This document shows, in pieces, positions 10,551-22,490 of a DNA stretch of 64,000 bases. Each line of letters begins with the position of its first letter. The stretch's first letter is position 1. The stretch comes from Plutella xylostella (lineage: Eukaryota; Arthropoda; Insecta; Lepidoptera; Plutellidae). The stretch covers positions 6,336,501 to 6,400,500 of the forward strand of contig NC_063998.1 of the NCBI RefSeq assembly GCF_932276165.1. The letters are read 5' to 3'. A program made the translations under genes and the position numbers. Under the pieces are notes generated by a model, which did no database searches, was not told the origin of the DNA, and saw nothing but the letters and a program-made list of their open reading frames with translations.

Positions 10551-12640
10551 TACCTAAGTGTACGAAAGTTTTAGTAGCTTATTTTAATTTTAATACTGTT
10601 GTGAATACCTCGTTGTATGTCGTATTTCTTTGCAAGTTTTTTCTTTCAATTAATAGCCATGTTTTAATTTAATTAAAAACCCGGATAAAATAAGATAGAA
10701 TAACATGAAATCTCACTTTCAAAACCGATGAAAGAATACGTCAGCCGTTTTCATACGAGTGCAAAATAGAATTTCTCCGAGCGATAAATTTGAATAGAAA
10801 ATCCCGACCCACTGGAGAGTAGGTAGTGCTGAAAATTTCAGCGACGTAGTCAATAGTCTTCAGGAGACAATAAAACGTCACTTTGAGGGAAAATTTTACA
10901 AAAATCCTAGTCATAGCATACGAAAAATCTATCTGTACAGAATGGAGTAGGTGGATGTTTATTGAGACTTTTTTAAATCTATTTTACATTAACTTTATCA
11001 TTTTCTGTCTAAAAATTGTTAGCAAATAAATAACGAAGTCACAATAATTAATATTTACACACAAAACCTAAATATATTCTTAGCTCATTATTGTTCATAG
11101 TTAACATGAATTAGCAATGAACGATTAGCATTGTTCCTCTTATCAGAAACTGGAGTAACTTAATTTCTCAGTCTTTTTCACAAAATTAGCTCACTTTAAC
11201 TGTAGCTTAGCTTGCATGCAATACAAATGAGCTCCAATGAATAACGAACATGAATTGTTTGAACACGTTCTACATGTTTCATTGGCTTTACGTATAATCC
11301 CCACATTAACTTGTTTTCGATGTGCATATGTAATGATGTTCAAATAGACAAACATTTGTGGAAGCTTACTAAACCACTGAAAATTTTAGTCATCGACAGC
11401 TATCACATATTAATTAGCCCATTATCAAAAGCTTGCACTATTATTTATAATTGATGCGGTCGGAAATTACATTTTATATTAATTTAGAATCTGCTACATT
11501 TTATATCAATTTATGATCTGCTAGAATTAAATAGAGTAATTTTTGAAGTCGTTAAGAATTACCCCGTGTAACCTCAATTCAGCTTACTCATTTGCATTAT
11601 TATGATGTAATCAGATGTACTCTATAAATATTTATAAAAATACTTGTGTAATAAAAAATTTTGCTGCATTTGACTACAAATTAAACAAACTTTTATTTTG
11701 GTATTTCTAAAGTAACGGTAAATGTTGCTATCTCAGTTAAGTATATAAGTTCACCCCTAACCAACTACTCATGCATATATTCGCAATAACTTTGAAGTGT
11801 GCATAATAGATTGCAGTTTTCGCTTGCCACTCAGGCTCTGTCGCCTGGTTGCTAACTTCCAAGTGCCTAAAGCGAGCAATGAAATGCAACTTACTTATAA
11901 GCCCCCTTCAAACTTCACTTGCGGATGCGTCTTGCATACATAAGTAACACAGTGGGCTTTTGACTTTAAATGTGTGCCTCAAAGTCCTTCAGTTTGAGAA
12001 CTATGAAAGTGTTTATTCTGTACTTTATTTTGCCATAATGGTAAGTGAATTTATGAATGCAGCAATGTACATCGTTATAGTCATGTCATATACCTACTTA
12101 CTTATTTATATTGTATCTGTAGTTGGGTACTCTATAGCAGACATCAATAACTTGTCTAAGTTCTGAGAGATTAGGAAGTTCTCAAGTTAGAACATTTGGT
12201 GCTACTGTGACGTCTCAGTGGCTAAGCTTGCTTAAACTATATGTATTAGTTTGAAGCCTAACTCAGTATCTATTCAGAGTATTGCAAAAGTGGTAGAAAG
12301 CCGTAAAGCGGTTACTCAGAGGTTTCTTAACGGAGAGCGGTTTCTCAGCATTTTATTTTATACAGGACATACACAAAAATGGTTCGATGTACAAAAAAAA
12401 ACTAATTTATCATTATTTTAGCAGGTATACTCGATATGTAGGATCAGTGATAAAAGTATGAGTGAGTACATTACGTGTAAAAATAAAAGTCGCCTGAACG
12501 CCAACGTACCTGGAACAAATGATAATAAAATTAAACGAGTGGCCAACAATAAATAACAAGAATCTTTCACTGAAAAAAAGCTTCACACGGACTAGAATCG
12601 CAAAAAGGGATATAGGGTTTTAATTTTAATAATATATAAA
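10551..12640. other. Unassigned AT-rich stretch
   Basis: No gene called. A TATA-like TATATAAG lies at 11742-11749. A possible exon-like block between CTTCAG at 11990 and GTAAGT at 12041 has an open frame only in one phase. Neither is enough to propose a gene. Confidence 0.4.
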
Positions 12641-12879
12641 GCTGGATTACCACTGATTCACTGACTGACATGATTGTTCTCCCAGAAGGAGCCATTTTTT
12701 GATATAAAAATGTTTAAGGGAAATGTACAGGAGGCTCGGGTGAGTAGAGAAAAAATCCGACATTTTTAAAAAAGTTGTAAAAAAAAAAAAATTTTTTGTT
12801 CCTCTTTTTTGGTGACCATACATTTTTTTATATTTCGAGGGTGTTTTTAGAATGTCTGACAGATTATAAAAAAAATATA

Positions 12880-14130
12880 AAAAAATAAAAAAACAAAATG
12901 GCGGCCGAGTTGCAGTGAAGTAAAGTTAAGGGCGTGTCAGACCCGACTTGAGGTGAATTGATCTCCTGGAAGGGGGGGAGGTGGGGGGATGCTGTTTTTT
13001 GTAAACGATGAGGCACATGATGAAATTTAAGGGAAAATTCCAAAAAATGATTTTTTTTTAATTGCGGGGGGAGGGGAGATTTTTTTATAAAAACGTGTTT
13101 TTTCGGGGATTTTCAAAGCATTTTTTTATTGTGTTCGAGGCATTTGACAGGTTTGACTTGTATGGAGCGGTTGTGCAGTTTAACGAGTAGAGTTGCCATG
13201 TGAAAGAATTTCCCCCATTTTTAGGGTAAATTTCGAGATTTTCCCCAATAACATGAAAAGTAGAAATGGCCACTTTTGATTTTAAAATTTGATGCAGTTT
13301 TGTCGGAAAGACCCGTACTAATGACATTTGACCATTTTTATTACTTTCGACTGGCAACCCTGGGCGATAGGCGAGATTATATTTTTTCGGATTTTTTTAC
13401 GTCGACCCAACTTGAGGTGAATTGATCTCCCAGAAGGGAGGCAGGTGGGGTGATGATTTTTTTTGGACACGGTTTGTTGTATGGTGCGGTTTATGGTAAA
13501 ATTCCGAAAAATTTAAAAAACAAAATGGCGGACTGCTTTGGCTGCCATTTTGTAAAAATGACTTTTTTTCACGATTTTTTATTGGTTTTTTCACATGTTT
13601 AGAGTGGTTGGGGAGATTTGTCTTGTATAGCGCATTTGTGTAGTTTGTTAGGTAGACTATACCAGTTAAATAAAATTTCCCCATTTTTAGGGAAAATTTT
13701 GAGATTTTCCCCAAAAACCTGAAAAATAGAAATAACCGTTTTGGATTTTAAAAAATGATGAAGTTTAGTCAGAAAGGCTCATACTAATGACATTTGACTA
13801 TTTTTATGACTTTCGGCTGGCAACCCTGAGAAATACGGGAGATTATATTTTTGAAAAAGTTCGACGTTGATTCAAGTTGAGGTGAATTGATCTCCCAGAA
13901 GGGGGGAAGGTGGGGTGATGTTTTTCTTTGTACATGGTTGGATATATGGTGAAATTCATGGGAAAATTGGGAAAACTGCAAAAATCAAAATGGCGGATGA
14001 AGTGGCAGCCATTTTGTAAAAGAGAAATTTTACATGTTTTAAGGCTATTTCACCTGTATTGAGTGGTCTGATAGTTTTGATTTGTAGAGCGCGTTTGTGT
14101 AGGTGTATGCATTTAGTTTGCTTATGAAAT
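12880..14130. repeat. Tandem array, about 465-bp period (array 1 of 3)
   Basis: The landmark TTGAGGTGAATTGATCTCC occurs at about 12948, 13412 and 13877, giving periods of 464 and 465 bp. Each unit shares G-rich AAGGGGGG(A)GGTGGGG(T)GATG, AAAATGGCGGAC-like words, CCCCATTTTTAGGG, and CATTTGAC next to TTTCGGCTGGCAACCCTG. About 2.6 units are present. Minus-strand ORFs at 13085-13981 are repeats of each other read from the array and are not considered genes. Confidence 0.85.
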
Positions 14131-14960
14131 TAAAACTCCCCATTTTTAGGGAAAAAAACAAAATTTCCCTAAAAACATGGGAAATTTTACATAAATATCC
14201 AATTTTATCCCTTTAAGATGGTCAGAGCGGTTTCAAATGTATGGCGCGTTTGTGTAATTAAATGCATAGATTTTTATTAAAAATAAAAATTCCCCACTTA
14301 CAGGAAAAAAAACAAAATTTTCCTAAAAACATAGGAAAATTTACATAAATATGCAATTTTATCACTTTGAGATGGTCTGAGGGGTTTCGAATGTTTAGCG
14401 TGTTTGTGTTGTTAAATGCATACAATTTTAATTTAAAATAAAAAACTCCCCACTTATGGGGAAAAAATCAAAATTTCCCTAAAAACGTAGAAAAAATTAC
14501 CAACATTAGCAATTTCACCACGTTGAAGTGGTCGGACAAATTTATGGTATATGGCGTATTTGTGTAAATAAATACAAACAATAATTATTTAAAATAAAAA
14601 CTCCCCACTTGTAGGGAAAAAATCAAAATTTCCCTAAAAACGTAGAAAAAATTACCAACACTAGCAATTTCACCCCGTTGAAGTTTTCGGACAGATATAT
14701 GGTATATGGCGCATTTGTGTAGATAAATACAAACAATTATTATTTAATAAAAAAACTCCCCACTTGTAGGGAAAAAATCAAAATTTCCCTAAAAACGTAG
14801 AAAAAATTACCAACATTAGCAATTTCACCTCTTTGAAGTTTTCAGACAGATTTGTGGTATATGGCGCATTTGTGAAGATAAATACAAAAAAATGTTTTTT
14901 TAAATAAAAACTCCTCACTTTTAGAGGAAAAAATATTTTCCCTAAAAATATACAAAATGT
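14085..14960. repeat. Tandem array, 155-bp period (array 2 of 3)
   Basis: GC(G/A)TTTGTGT-type landmarks fall at 14091, 14246, 14400, 14556, 14711 and 14866, a spacing of 154-156 bp. Each unit carries ACTCCCCACTTGTAGGG and a small dyad AGGGAAAAAATCAAAATTTCCC-like hairpin (positions about 14610-14632 in one unit). The same landmarks (TATGGCGC, CCCCATTTTTAGGG) occur once per 465-bp unit of the preceding array, so the two arrays are related. Later units are more alike than earlier ones. Confidence 0.88.
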
Positions 14961-14985
14961 AAATCAACTTTACCACAGTGTAAGT

Positions 14986-15675
14986 GCCGAGCGCAGCGAG
15001 GCCATAGTTCTTCTACAAGCTATACCAAAATAAAACTAGCCGAGCGCAGCGAGGCATCCGACAAGTAACCCTGCCATAAAGGAAAAAAATCCGAGTGAAG
15101 CGAGGCATTACGTATTTTAATCAATATCAATAAAGAAAAACTACGGGAAAAGTCCCGTTTAAGAAGTGGAAAGCCGAGTGAAGCGAGGCAAAACAACCTA
15201 AGCCATCAATCCAAAACCTAGAGAGCCGAGCGGAGCGAGGCAAAACTACTGAAACCAACATCCGAAAACCCGAAGAGCCGAGCGAAGCGAGGCTAAAGTA
15301 CAATAAACAGCATGTGCTTATGTAACTGCAGAGCCGAGCGAAGCGAGGCAAAACAACCGAGACTACCATTCCGAGACCAGGAGAGGAGCCGAGCGCAGCG
15401 AGGCTAAATTACTTTAATCACCAACTGCCTGTTTAACTGGAGAGCCGAGCGCAGCGAGGCTAAACAATCCAAATCATCATACCACAAACCTTGGAGAGCC
15501 GAGCGCAGCGAGGCAAAACATTTCAAAACATTATACCACAACCACCGAATAGCCGAGCGCAGCGAGGCAATACAACTTAAGTATAACCTTACCGTAAAAG
15601 AGGAGCCGAGCGAAGCGAGGCAAAACAAATCAAACCACCTTACCGCAAACCCTGGAGCGCCGAGCGAAGCGAAAC
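14986..15675. repeat. Array of 13 GCCGAGCGNAGCGAGGC motifs at about 54 bp (array 3 of 3)
   Basis: The 17-bp motif starts at 14986, 15039, 15090, 15173, 15225, 15277, 15333, 15388, 15444, 15498, 15552, 15605 and 15659. Spacing is 51-56 bp except one 83-bp gap. The ninth base is C in six copies, A in six and G in one, while the other positions are nearly invariant. TpG replaces one CpG at 15090 and 15173. Intervening DNA of about 36-39 bp is AT-rich, often starts with (A)AAACAA or TAAA and ends GGAGA or similar, but is otherwise variable. ORFs on the minus strand reading LASLRSA-like repeats are a by-product. Confidence 0.92.
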
Positions 15676-16016
15676 AACACCACTCAAACCCTCGTCAACA
15701 CAACTAGATATAACCTGAGAGCCGATTGTGGCAAAGAAATACCTTGAATGAATAAAAAAGATAGACAAAGGTTTGGGCGCGTTTATAGTTTCAATTATGG
15801 ATTAAATTGAAGTAAACCATACTTCTGTAAACAACAATCATAGGAAATGTTCAAAGTGTGTGTGTTCGAGTGAGAATTAAAAAATTGTCTCAAACAGCAA
15901 ACCCGAGTAAGAAATTAAGGAATAAAAAAGCCTGTGTATTTCGTTGCTATGAAAAAGTTTCTCTTCAGAACAAAGTAGGTAAACTAATAATCGAGACGCT
16001 AGAAAAACGCGCGAAT
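15676..16016. other. Unassigned stretch
   Basis: AT-rich DNA after the satellite block. No gene or repeat recognised. Confidence 0.45.
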
Positions 16017-16024
16017 GGAGGTGA

Positions 16025-16326
16025 GCGGTGGTAACTCAGTCGGGTAAGCGCCCGATTCTCACGCAAGAGATACGGGTTCGAATCCCGGCGCTGACATGTA
16101 CCAATGAGTTCTTTTAACTTAAGTACAATGTATACCATCGCTCTTACGGTGAAGAAAGACATCGTGAGGAAACCTGCATATCTGAACCCACCAACCCGCA
16201 GTGGACCAGCGTGGTGGGAAATGGTCCAAGCTTAGGAAGGCAGTTTAGACCTTGGGGATATGCACAAAGGTTCCACTCGAAAGAGCCAGGTGTAGGTACT
16301 TACACACAATAGAATAGAATAGAATA
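16025..16326 (+). mobile_element. tRNA-derived SINE (family B), full copy
   Basis: The tRNA-like head has TAACTCAGTCGGGTAAGCGC as A box and GGGTTCGAATCCCGGC as B box. The body includes GACATCGTGAGGAAACCTGC, a core I recall from many insect SINEs. The tail is (TAGAA)n. An 8-bp target duplication, GGAGGTGA, flanks it at 16017-16024 and 16327-16334. Head and body differ from family A, so at least two SINE families are present. Confidence 0.88.
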
Positions 16327-16562
16327 GGAGGTGACTCAGATTTATGAGGTATTAAAGAATCCAATATTTGTACACAAAACTATGTCATCTCGATACTAGG
16401 TAAAGTTTACGAAACCAAAAAATAACCATATAGATCAGTTTCTCTACCTATTTGTGTGAGACAATCCGTTATTCATAATTTAAATAGTTTTCAAGGCAAA
16501 TATTAACATTCCTGTGGAGTTTTCCTTAGGTATGTAAAGCCAAATTCAAGAAATATCCGTTG

Positions 16563-16757
16563 TACACTCCCGGGCAATGAAAAAGTTCCACTCACAAAAT
16601 GCCGACACCATACGACCCCAATTTTTACAAAGATTTTTTTAATTTAAAATTGGAACAAAATATTACCGTTTTTAGTTGGTTGTTGCAGAAGACGGCATTA
16701 AGCTAGATTTTCCGTTTAGTTTTTCTCAGTTGAACTTTTTCACTGCCCGTGAGTGTA
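16563..16757 (+). mobile_element. Tc1/mariner-type MITE, copy 1
   Basis: Terminal inverted repeats TACACTCCCGGGCAATGAAA and (at the right end, read in reverse) TACACTCACGGGCAGTGAAA, with TA at both borders. The interior matches, in reverse orientation, the element at 44781-45017: CCGACACC, GAACAAAAT, TTTTTAGTTGGT, TTGCAGAAG and CGT/GGCATTAAGCTAG are shared. No coding capacity. Confidence 0.85.
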
Positions 16758-16759
16758 TT

Positions 16760-17392
16760 ATGGCAAAGTCAATACCAATCTGTTACAAATTTCATACTGA
16801 AATTAAATTTCAAGGGAAAACTAAACCCCATAAAATATTCGATACGTAATAGTCAAGTGAATAACCGTATCTCACCAAAATTCATACTGAAAACCGTATC
16901 CCACATAAAACAAAAATCATCAGTACCCCTGTTATAATGAAAACCATAGTGAAAACCGTTTTTAAGGCATAACATAACGCAAGAATGATTTGCTACGGTA
17001 TATTCAAGTCAATACCCTGCTGAAACTGAAATTCATACTGAAAACTGTTTCCCACGTCAAACAAAATCGTCAGTCCCCCTTTAATAAAAAAAAATCATAG
17101 TGAACACAGTTTTTAAGGCATAACAAAACGCAAGAAAGATTTGCTACGGTATATTCAAGTCATTACCCTGCTGAAACTGAAATTCATACTGAAAACTGTT
17201 TCACACGTCAAACAAAATCGTCAGTACCCCTTTAATTAAAAAAAAAACATAGTGAACACAGTTTTCAAGGCATAACAAAACGCAAGAAAGATTTGCTACA
17301 GTATACTCATGCCAATACCCTGCTGAAACTGAGAATCATACTGAAAACTGTCTCCCACCTAAACCGAAAGCATCAAAGCACCGCGCGGCTGC
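16760..17392. repeat. Tandem array, about 151-bp period, between two MITEs
   Basis: GCTACGGTATATTCAAGTCA starts at 16992 and 17143, with a variant at 17295, giving periods of 151 and 152 bp. Each unit carries CATACTGAAAAC(T/C)GT, CGTCAGTACCCCT and GGCATAACAAAACGCAAGAA. An earlier, more diverged unit lies at about 16835-16991 and a partial one before it. Small ORFs here are fragments of the array. Confidence 0.85.
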
Positions 17393-17458
17393 TTGCAGCC
17401 CGCGCCACAACGCAACCTCTAGTTTTAATAATAAAATTATTGATTAAATATTTTGCCA

Positions 17459-17534
17459 GACGAGCAATGAAAAAATTCCAGTGAAATATGGAACGGCAAT
17501 GACAGGTGAAACTTTTTCATTGCTCGCAAGTGTA
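17459..17534 (+). mobile_element. Short, diverged relative of the Tc1-type MITE
   Basis: CGAGCAATGAAAAAATTCCA at the left pairs with TTTTTCATTGCTCGCAAGTG at the right. This resembles the ends of the element at 16563 but encloses under 40 bp. It closes the tandem array, so 16563-17534 may be a single element whose middle has been amplified. Confidence 0.55.
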
Positions 17535-18396
17535 ATTCTAATACTATGAAAAAATATAGTTTATCAGTCGTAAATGTAATACTATGTATTTATATTCGTA
17601 ACTTAATATACTTCTGAGGATTAAGTACTTTCAATTCTTATCATTATGATTATTTGATGGTGAGCCATAATCAAAAGAGACTAAACCTATCTGCTATTTG
17701 ATATAACATTGCCTATCTCTCCCTAATACGACAACTGTCCGTGTGTCCGTATTTAGCCTACTTGCTTTCTCGCTTTTTTTCTGACAGCAGCAGTTAATTT
17801 GAAAGAAAACATAAAGATTACATTTAGGTATTATAAAAAAAAATCTTAATTTGATTGTCGGATGCTTAGTTGTAAATCTGGTATGATGTATTTGTCTGGT
17901 AAATACAGTTATAGTAATAGTCTATTAATTCATAAGAGTTCGACAGCTTTAATATCATTTCTATACTTGCCAATAAAAATAATGGTAAATGCTAAGAAAT
18001 TCGCGCTTTATTTCTCGATGGTACAAAAACAAAATACTTATTTTTACTCACACATACTTCTCTGCCAAAAAACAATTACTTAAGCAGATGAGCTTCACGG
18101 ATCGTATAAGTCGTGTAATCTCATTTTACAGTTGAAAGCTCCCATTCACCCCGCTAAGAGGCTACCATGTATCACTTCGAATCCTCCCGAATAAGGGTGT
18201 CTTCAATATACATGCTAGCCTTTAAAGTTAATTCTGAAATACTGGAAACTGAAGCTCTTGGTATGTGCCAAGAAATTACTATACCTAGCTTCAATATTGG
18301 TACATTAGGTACATTACATTAAGATAACACTAACAAAGATTTGTTCTAGAAACACTTCTGCCTACCCCACAAAGAAGTACATGATATTATTATAGC
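17535..18396. other. Unassigned stretch
   Basis: No gene recognised. The 73-codon frame at 17862-18083 has no supporting context. Confidence 0.4.
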
Positions 18397-18636
18397 ATAA
18401 TATGCAGCGGTGCAATGTGCTTTAAAATAATCGTTCTGAAAAGTGTTGAAGGTTTTTCAGGGTGGTTTTTTATGAATATAACATAATCACTGATTATTAT
18501 AATCAATGATTACTGATTATTGGATCAAGTTATCTGAAATCACTGATTATGTTATATTCATAAAAAACCACCCTGAAAAACCTTCAACACTTTTCAGAAC
18601 GATTATTTTAAAGCACATTGCACCGCTGCATATTAT
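18397..18636. mobile_element. Foldback element with 96-bp perfect arms
   Basis: Left arm 18397-18492 and right arm 18541-18636 are reverse complements over about 96 bp with no mismatch seen, around a spacer of about 48 bp rich in TGATTA words. The identity of the arms suggests recent formation or gene conversion. Transcription would give a long hairpin. There is no coding capacity and no clear target duplication. Confidence 0.88.
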
Positions 18637-19519
18637 TATGAACACAGCATTAGATTTTATTCTAAACCATTTTATTTTGTGGTGAGATTTCTAATGAATA
18701 CATAAATATTTTTCCTAAACGGCGTATAATGCTCAAAGTAAAATGTGGAGCGCAAGGCGATGTATTCAAGACCGAGGAAACCTAATAAAAATGAGTCCCA
18801 AGAGAAATCAACTTACCTCTGAACCTAGGTAAATTTAATTTAGAAATATAATTGGTTAAGACAAATTGAATTCCTTAGTTTGTATTTGTAGTTCCGTATG
18901 AATAAGGAAAGTTTAATGTTTCGGTTTATTTGTTCATTCATGAAACTAATATTTTAAATATATATAGTATATTATAAACGTTCGTAAATAATAGCGACCG
19001 AGTGGGTGCCGGGTGAGGACCAATTTGCCAATGGCTGAAGTTTCACAGGATCGAAGGGTGTGGAAGAAAAAAGAGAGGCTTTTGTGAAAGAAAGCAGGCT
19101 TTATAAAATGCTAAATATGGATATTTTAAATATATTGCGTTTCAAACATCTCCTTAGAAAAAGATACATACTATCTTAAAATCGTCAACAAAACATCCGA
19201 GCGTCAATTACACTCGGTCAAAATTCAAATCTCAATTCTACATTTTATTATGTAGGTAGGTGATTCCGCTTTGAAGAATATGCTTAATTTTCTTGAACTT
19301 CAAACGCCACTTGTCGCTTCTAACTAAACATTCAGCATTAACAGACTGCTGGTCACATATTTTACTTGATATTCTGCCAAATTAACTGCGTCTCGACACG
19401 TTCAAGAAAATTCGAAGAATATTATTTTAAAATGAAAGATCGTTACCCTTTGAAGTGGCCTCATATTTCAAATTTTATGACACTCGTGGGAATAAAAAGC
19501 TTTATTCTGGTGTAAATAT
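18637..19519. other. Unassigned stretch
   Basis: AT-rich, no feature recognised on either strand. Confidence 0.4.
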
Positions 19520-19524
19520 TAACA

Positions 19525-20315
19525 TTTTATTTTATTTTTTATTTTATTTATTTTATTTTATTTATTGCCTTAAATCACATGTTACAAAATATAGATTTAC
19601 ATTATATAATTTTATAAAAAAGTTTCAATGCAATTTTACCCAATGGGTGTAGCAAAATGTATATAGTTAGTAAAATGTCATGCAAAATATTAAATCATTA
19701 AAATTATGTTAGTTATTACATTTTATTAATAGAATTAGGAACTTAATGAAATAGTTTTTAACATTTTAAAATTTAATTTCAATTCATGTTAAGCAGCAGG
19801 CTTGAAATCATAAAATTCATTGAGGCTATATGGACACATAACAATGAGGAACTCTTTTAATTTAGTAAAGAACTTAGTACCCGTCACCGTCAGAGACTTA
19901 ATTTCATCTGGAAGACTGTTGAATACTTTGATAGCTGCCATCTTCGTTGTGCGTGAGTATGTGACTGTCCTACTAGCAGGAACCTCCAGATCATACTTAA
20001 ATTTCTCATTTAGACGGTTACTGGCACCCAGAGTCCTAAGGGGAAATTTATTTGGATAGCGTTTGACCAATTTGCAGAGTTCAATGACCTATAAGGCTGT
20101 AATAGTCAGTATTTTAAGTTTTTTAAAGGAACCTCGACATGATTCCCGGTTTGATTTTAAACCATCAAGAATGCGTATGCATCTTTTTTGAAGAATTAAT
20201 ATTTTGTCAATATCGACGCTACCACCCCATACGGCCAGTCCGTAGAGTATTCTTGATTGAAAGAACGCGTAGTAAGCAATGAGTGTGGCTCTTTTGGTAG
20301 CAAGATTTGATAAGG
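19525..20315 (-). pseudogene. 5'-truncated LINE: end of reverse transcriptase ORF and 3' tail
   Basis: From about 20315 down to 19789 the minus strand encodes the end of a jockey/CR1-type reverse transcriptase ORF. Landmarks are YYAFFQSRILYGLAVWG, ILILQKRCIRIL, a RT..YSRTTKMAAI.VFNSLP block and a final KLKEFL. A TAG at 20091-20089 interrupts the frame between ITAL and VIELC, so the copy is dead as well as truncated. An AT-rich 3' untranslated part ends in AATAAA repeats at about 19525-19565. No catalytic YADD block is present, because only the last fifth of the ORF remains. Confidence 0.85.
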
Positions 20316-22490
20316 ATCACAAACCATAAGATAGCGTAGGCCTCACTCAAAGCTCATACTACATTCAGTTCTTACCAGCTCCAAGACGGATAAGCGGCTT
20401 ACTTGACTCCTACACCTACAGTCCACTAAATGCAATGAGTTGCATGAAGTTTCATTGCATCGAGTATTTTTAACCACTTTTTTCGCCGCTTTCCAAAGGG
20501 CGTCCAACGGAATATTTGTCTGGAGAAAATACACTTGAATGAAATGTACAGATTATCCCTCCTAGAGCCTTCAGAAACGTTCGAAGAGAAATGTCAGCGA
20601 TTACGCTCACTCAAAGTATGTATAAACTGACACGCTTAACTTAAACTCTTGCTTTAACTTCTTGATGAGATCATTACTCTACTAACTTGTCTGTGCGAGA
20701 TTCTGTTTCATTTTAATTCGTATGTTCCAAGTAGCATGGTGGAAAATTCAATGCTGCAGTGGAAAAGGACTAGACTTTTAATTAAGAAAAGTAGGCCCCA
20801 ATCCATTTTACTCGTTTCAGACTTTGTGGACGCTTGTCAGTGGCTCGTCGTACCTAATATTTATGTAATAGTAATAAGAGTGTTAATTTTGCGAGGAATT
20901 GTGTTCACGCCTGGCGCCCTATTCTATTGCGGTCACAAGCGCGCAGTGACACGGCGAGGGGCGAAGGAAAAATATGGGAAAAATACAGGAAAATGGAACT
21001 TTCAGTTGACAAGGTGACAAAGAGTGGACAGAGTGACACAGCTGACAACTGTCTACCGCGGAGAAGTGTAGTGGTATTGTGGGGACTACAGAGCCTCTAT
21101 TACGGGTTTTGCAATCAACGACAAAAAATTACGTTTTCTTCTCTCATTTCCGTATATTATCTGTCAAAAGTTTCCTCATAGTTTTCGTTCGAGGAGCCAC
21201 TTTGGATTGACTCAGCTCGACATTCTGGGAAAATAATGCTCTACGACATATGGGTATTCGTGAAAAAAGTTCAACTTCCCATGATATTTAAAGTCATGCG
21301 AAATATCAAAATTCCTAGAACAAGAATATTTTAATGTGACCTCCTGAGTCACCCCTTTCGGCATACTATACATAAGTACAATTTTCGCGAGACCCTGTAA
21401 AAATATTTCAGTATTTTAACTGAGTCAAGGTTTCATTACCCTTACCCCCGCTATACGGCCCTGCCAGTGACGTGAATTGCATAACATTAATGTGCACGTG
21501 GTGAAAGTTCACCCTTTCTGCCCGAGTCTCTATGTTCTGTTATTCATAGTGTTTCACCGTTTATTTTTTCCTTTTTAGCGTGTGCTTTGTTGAACGTAGG
21601 TGTAGATACTTTAATAGTTTATTTCGCTATACTTAAATGATACTATTAAGTTATCTGATATGGTAACATGCAGTATAGACAACTTGTAGACAGTAGTTAT
21701 TGTTAATGGGTCTGCTGAAAAAAGTATCATAAAGGCGAAGCCCCATTGGTGCGGTGCGTCATAATTGGGATGACGCGACGCAACGCACCAATGGTGCAAC
21801 ACCCTAAATAGTTCCGGTGTAAAAAAAATGACCAAATTTATAATTTCGAAAACTTTTTGCCCTCACAATCACATAACTAATAACTACAGTACTTACCTAT
21901 TGCGTTTATCTATAGCTCACAATAATGATAATTTCATTCTATAAGTTACTGGTTTACAATAAACCTTAACATCCAGATAACTCGAGGTTAATAATTAGAC
22001 GTTCTTGTTACATTCCATTACGTTCTCCACCGCAAAACAGATCCGACCATACTATTATACTATGCGTATTTACTTTACCACACAAAGCTCAAATAACCGA
22101 TCCACCGACGGAACCCGATAATCAACGGTTTACGATGTAACCCCACACGAGCCTGTCTAATTGTGGTTCGGCACAAATTGGGTTTGCTATTCCTGAAATA
22201 GGTGTTTATTTAAAATTCTTTATTTTTTTTCTACCATTTGAAACTGTAGTATGAATTATGAAAATATCCCCACTTAAAACTATAGTATGATTTTCCTATG
22301 AAAATAGTACCTAGTTAGTTACAGTACCGGTTTTACAACTGCAAACTTCAAGTTAAGCTGATTTTAAACATGACTTGACGTGCTATGATAGGTTGAATGG
22401 TCATAGACTGGAGGATTTTAGGTAGATTTACTGAACTGAAAAAATGAGCAATAGCGGTACCTACATTGACTCAAATAGAGGTAGGTACAT
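20316..22490. other. Unassigned stretch
   Basis: No gene recognised. A somewhat GC-richer patch at about 20900-21080 holds overlapping short ORFs without splice or motif support. Confidence 0.4.
21743..21794. repeat. Short imperfect hairpin
   Basis: CCATTGGTGCGGTGCGTCA is followed nine bases later by TGACGCG and GCAACGCACCAATGG. The outer and inner parts pair, with a 5-nt bulge. It may be a MITE remnant. Confidence 0.4.

Noticed and set aside
11742..12041. TATA-like box, and an exon-like block ending at GTAAGT with a hydrophobic MKVFILYF start
   Set aside because: The frame with the signal-like start stops before the donor. The other open frame has no neighbour exon.
13085..13981. Minus-strand ORFs of 65-105 codons resembling each other
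   Set aside because: They repeat at the array period of about 465 bp and drift with it. Their similarity comes from the DNA repeat, not from protein selection.
15127..15628. Minus-strand ORFs with LASLRSA-like repeats
   Set aside because: They are translations of the 17-bp motif array. Frames change between units because the spacing is not constant.
14986..15675. CRISPR-like array (17-bp repeats with 36-39-bp spacers)
   Set aside because: The host is a eukaryote, there are no cas genes, the core is too short with a free central base, and the spacers share ends with one another. It is a tandem satellite.
18806..18820. CAGAG followed by GTAAGTTG on the minus strand, a strong-looking donor
   Set aside because: The nearest acceptor would leave an 8-nt exon, and no longer open block leads into it.
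20736..21181. Overlapping plus-strand frames of 84-93 codons
   Set aside because: No start context, no motif and mutually overlapping frames in a slightly GC-richer patch.
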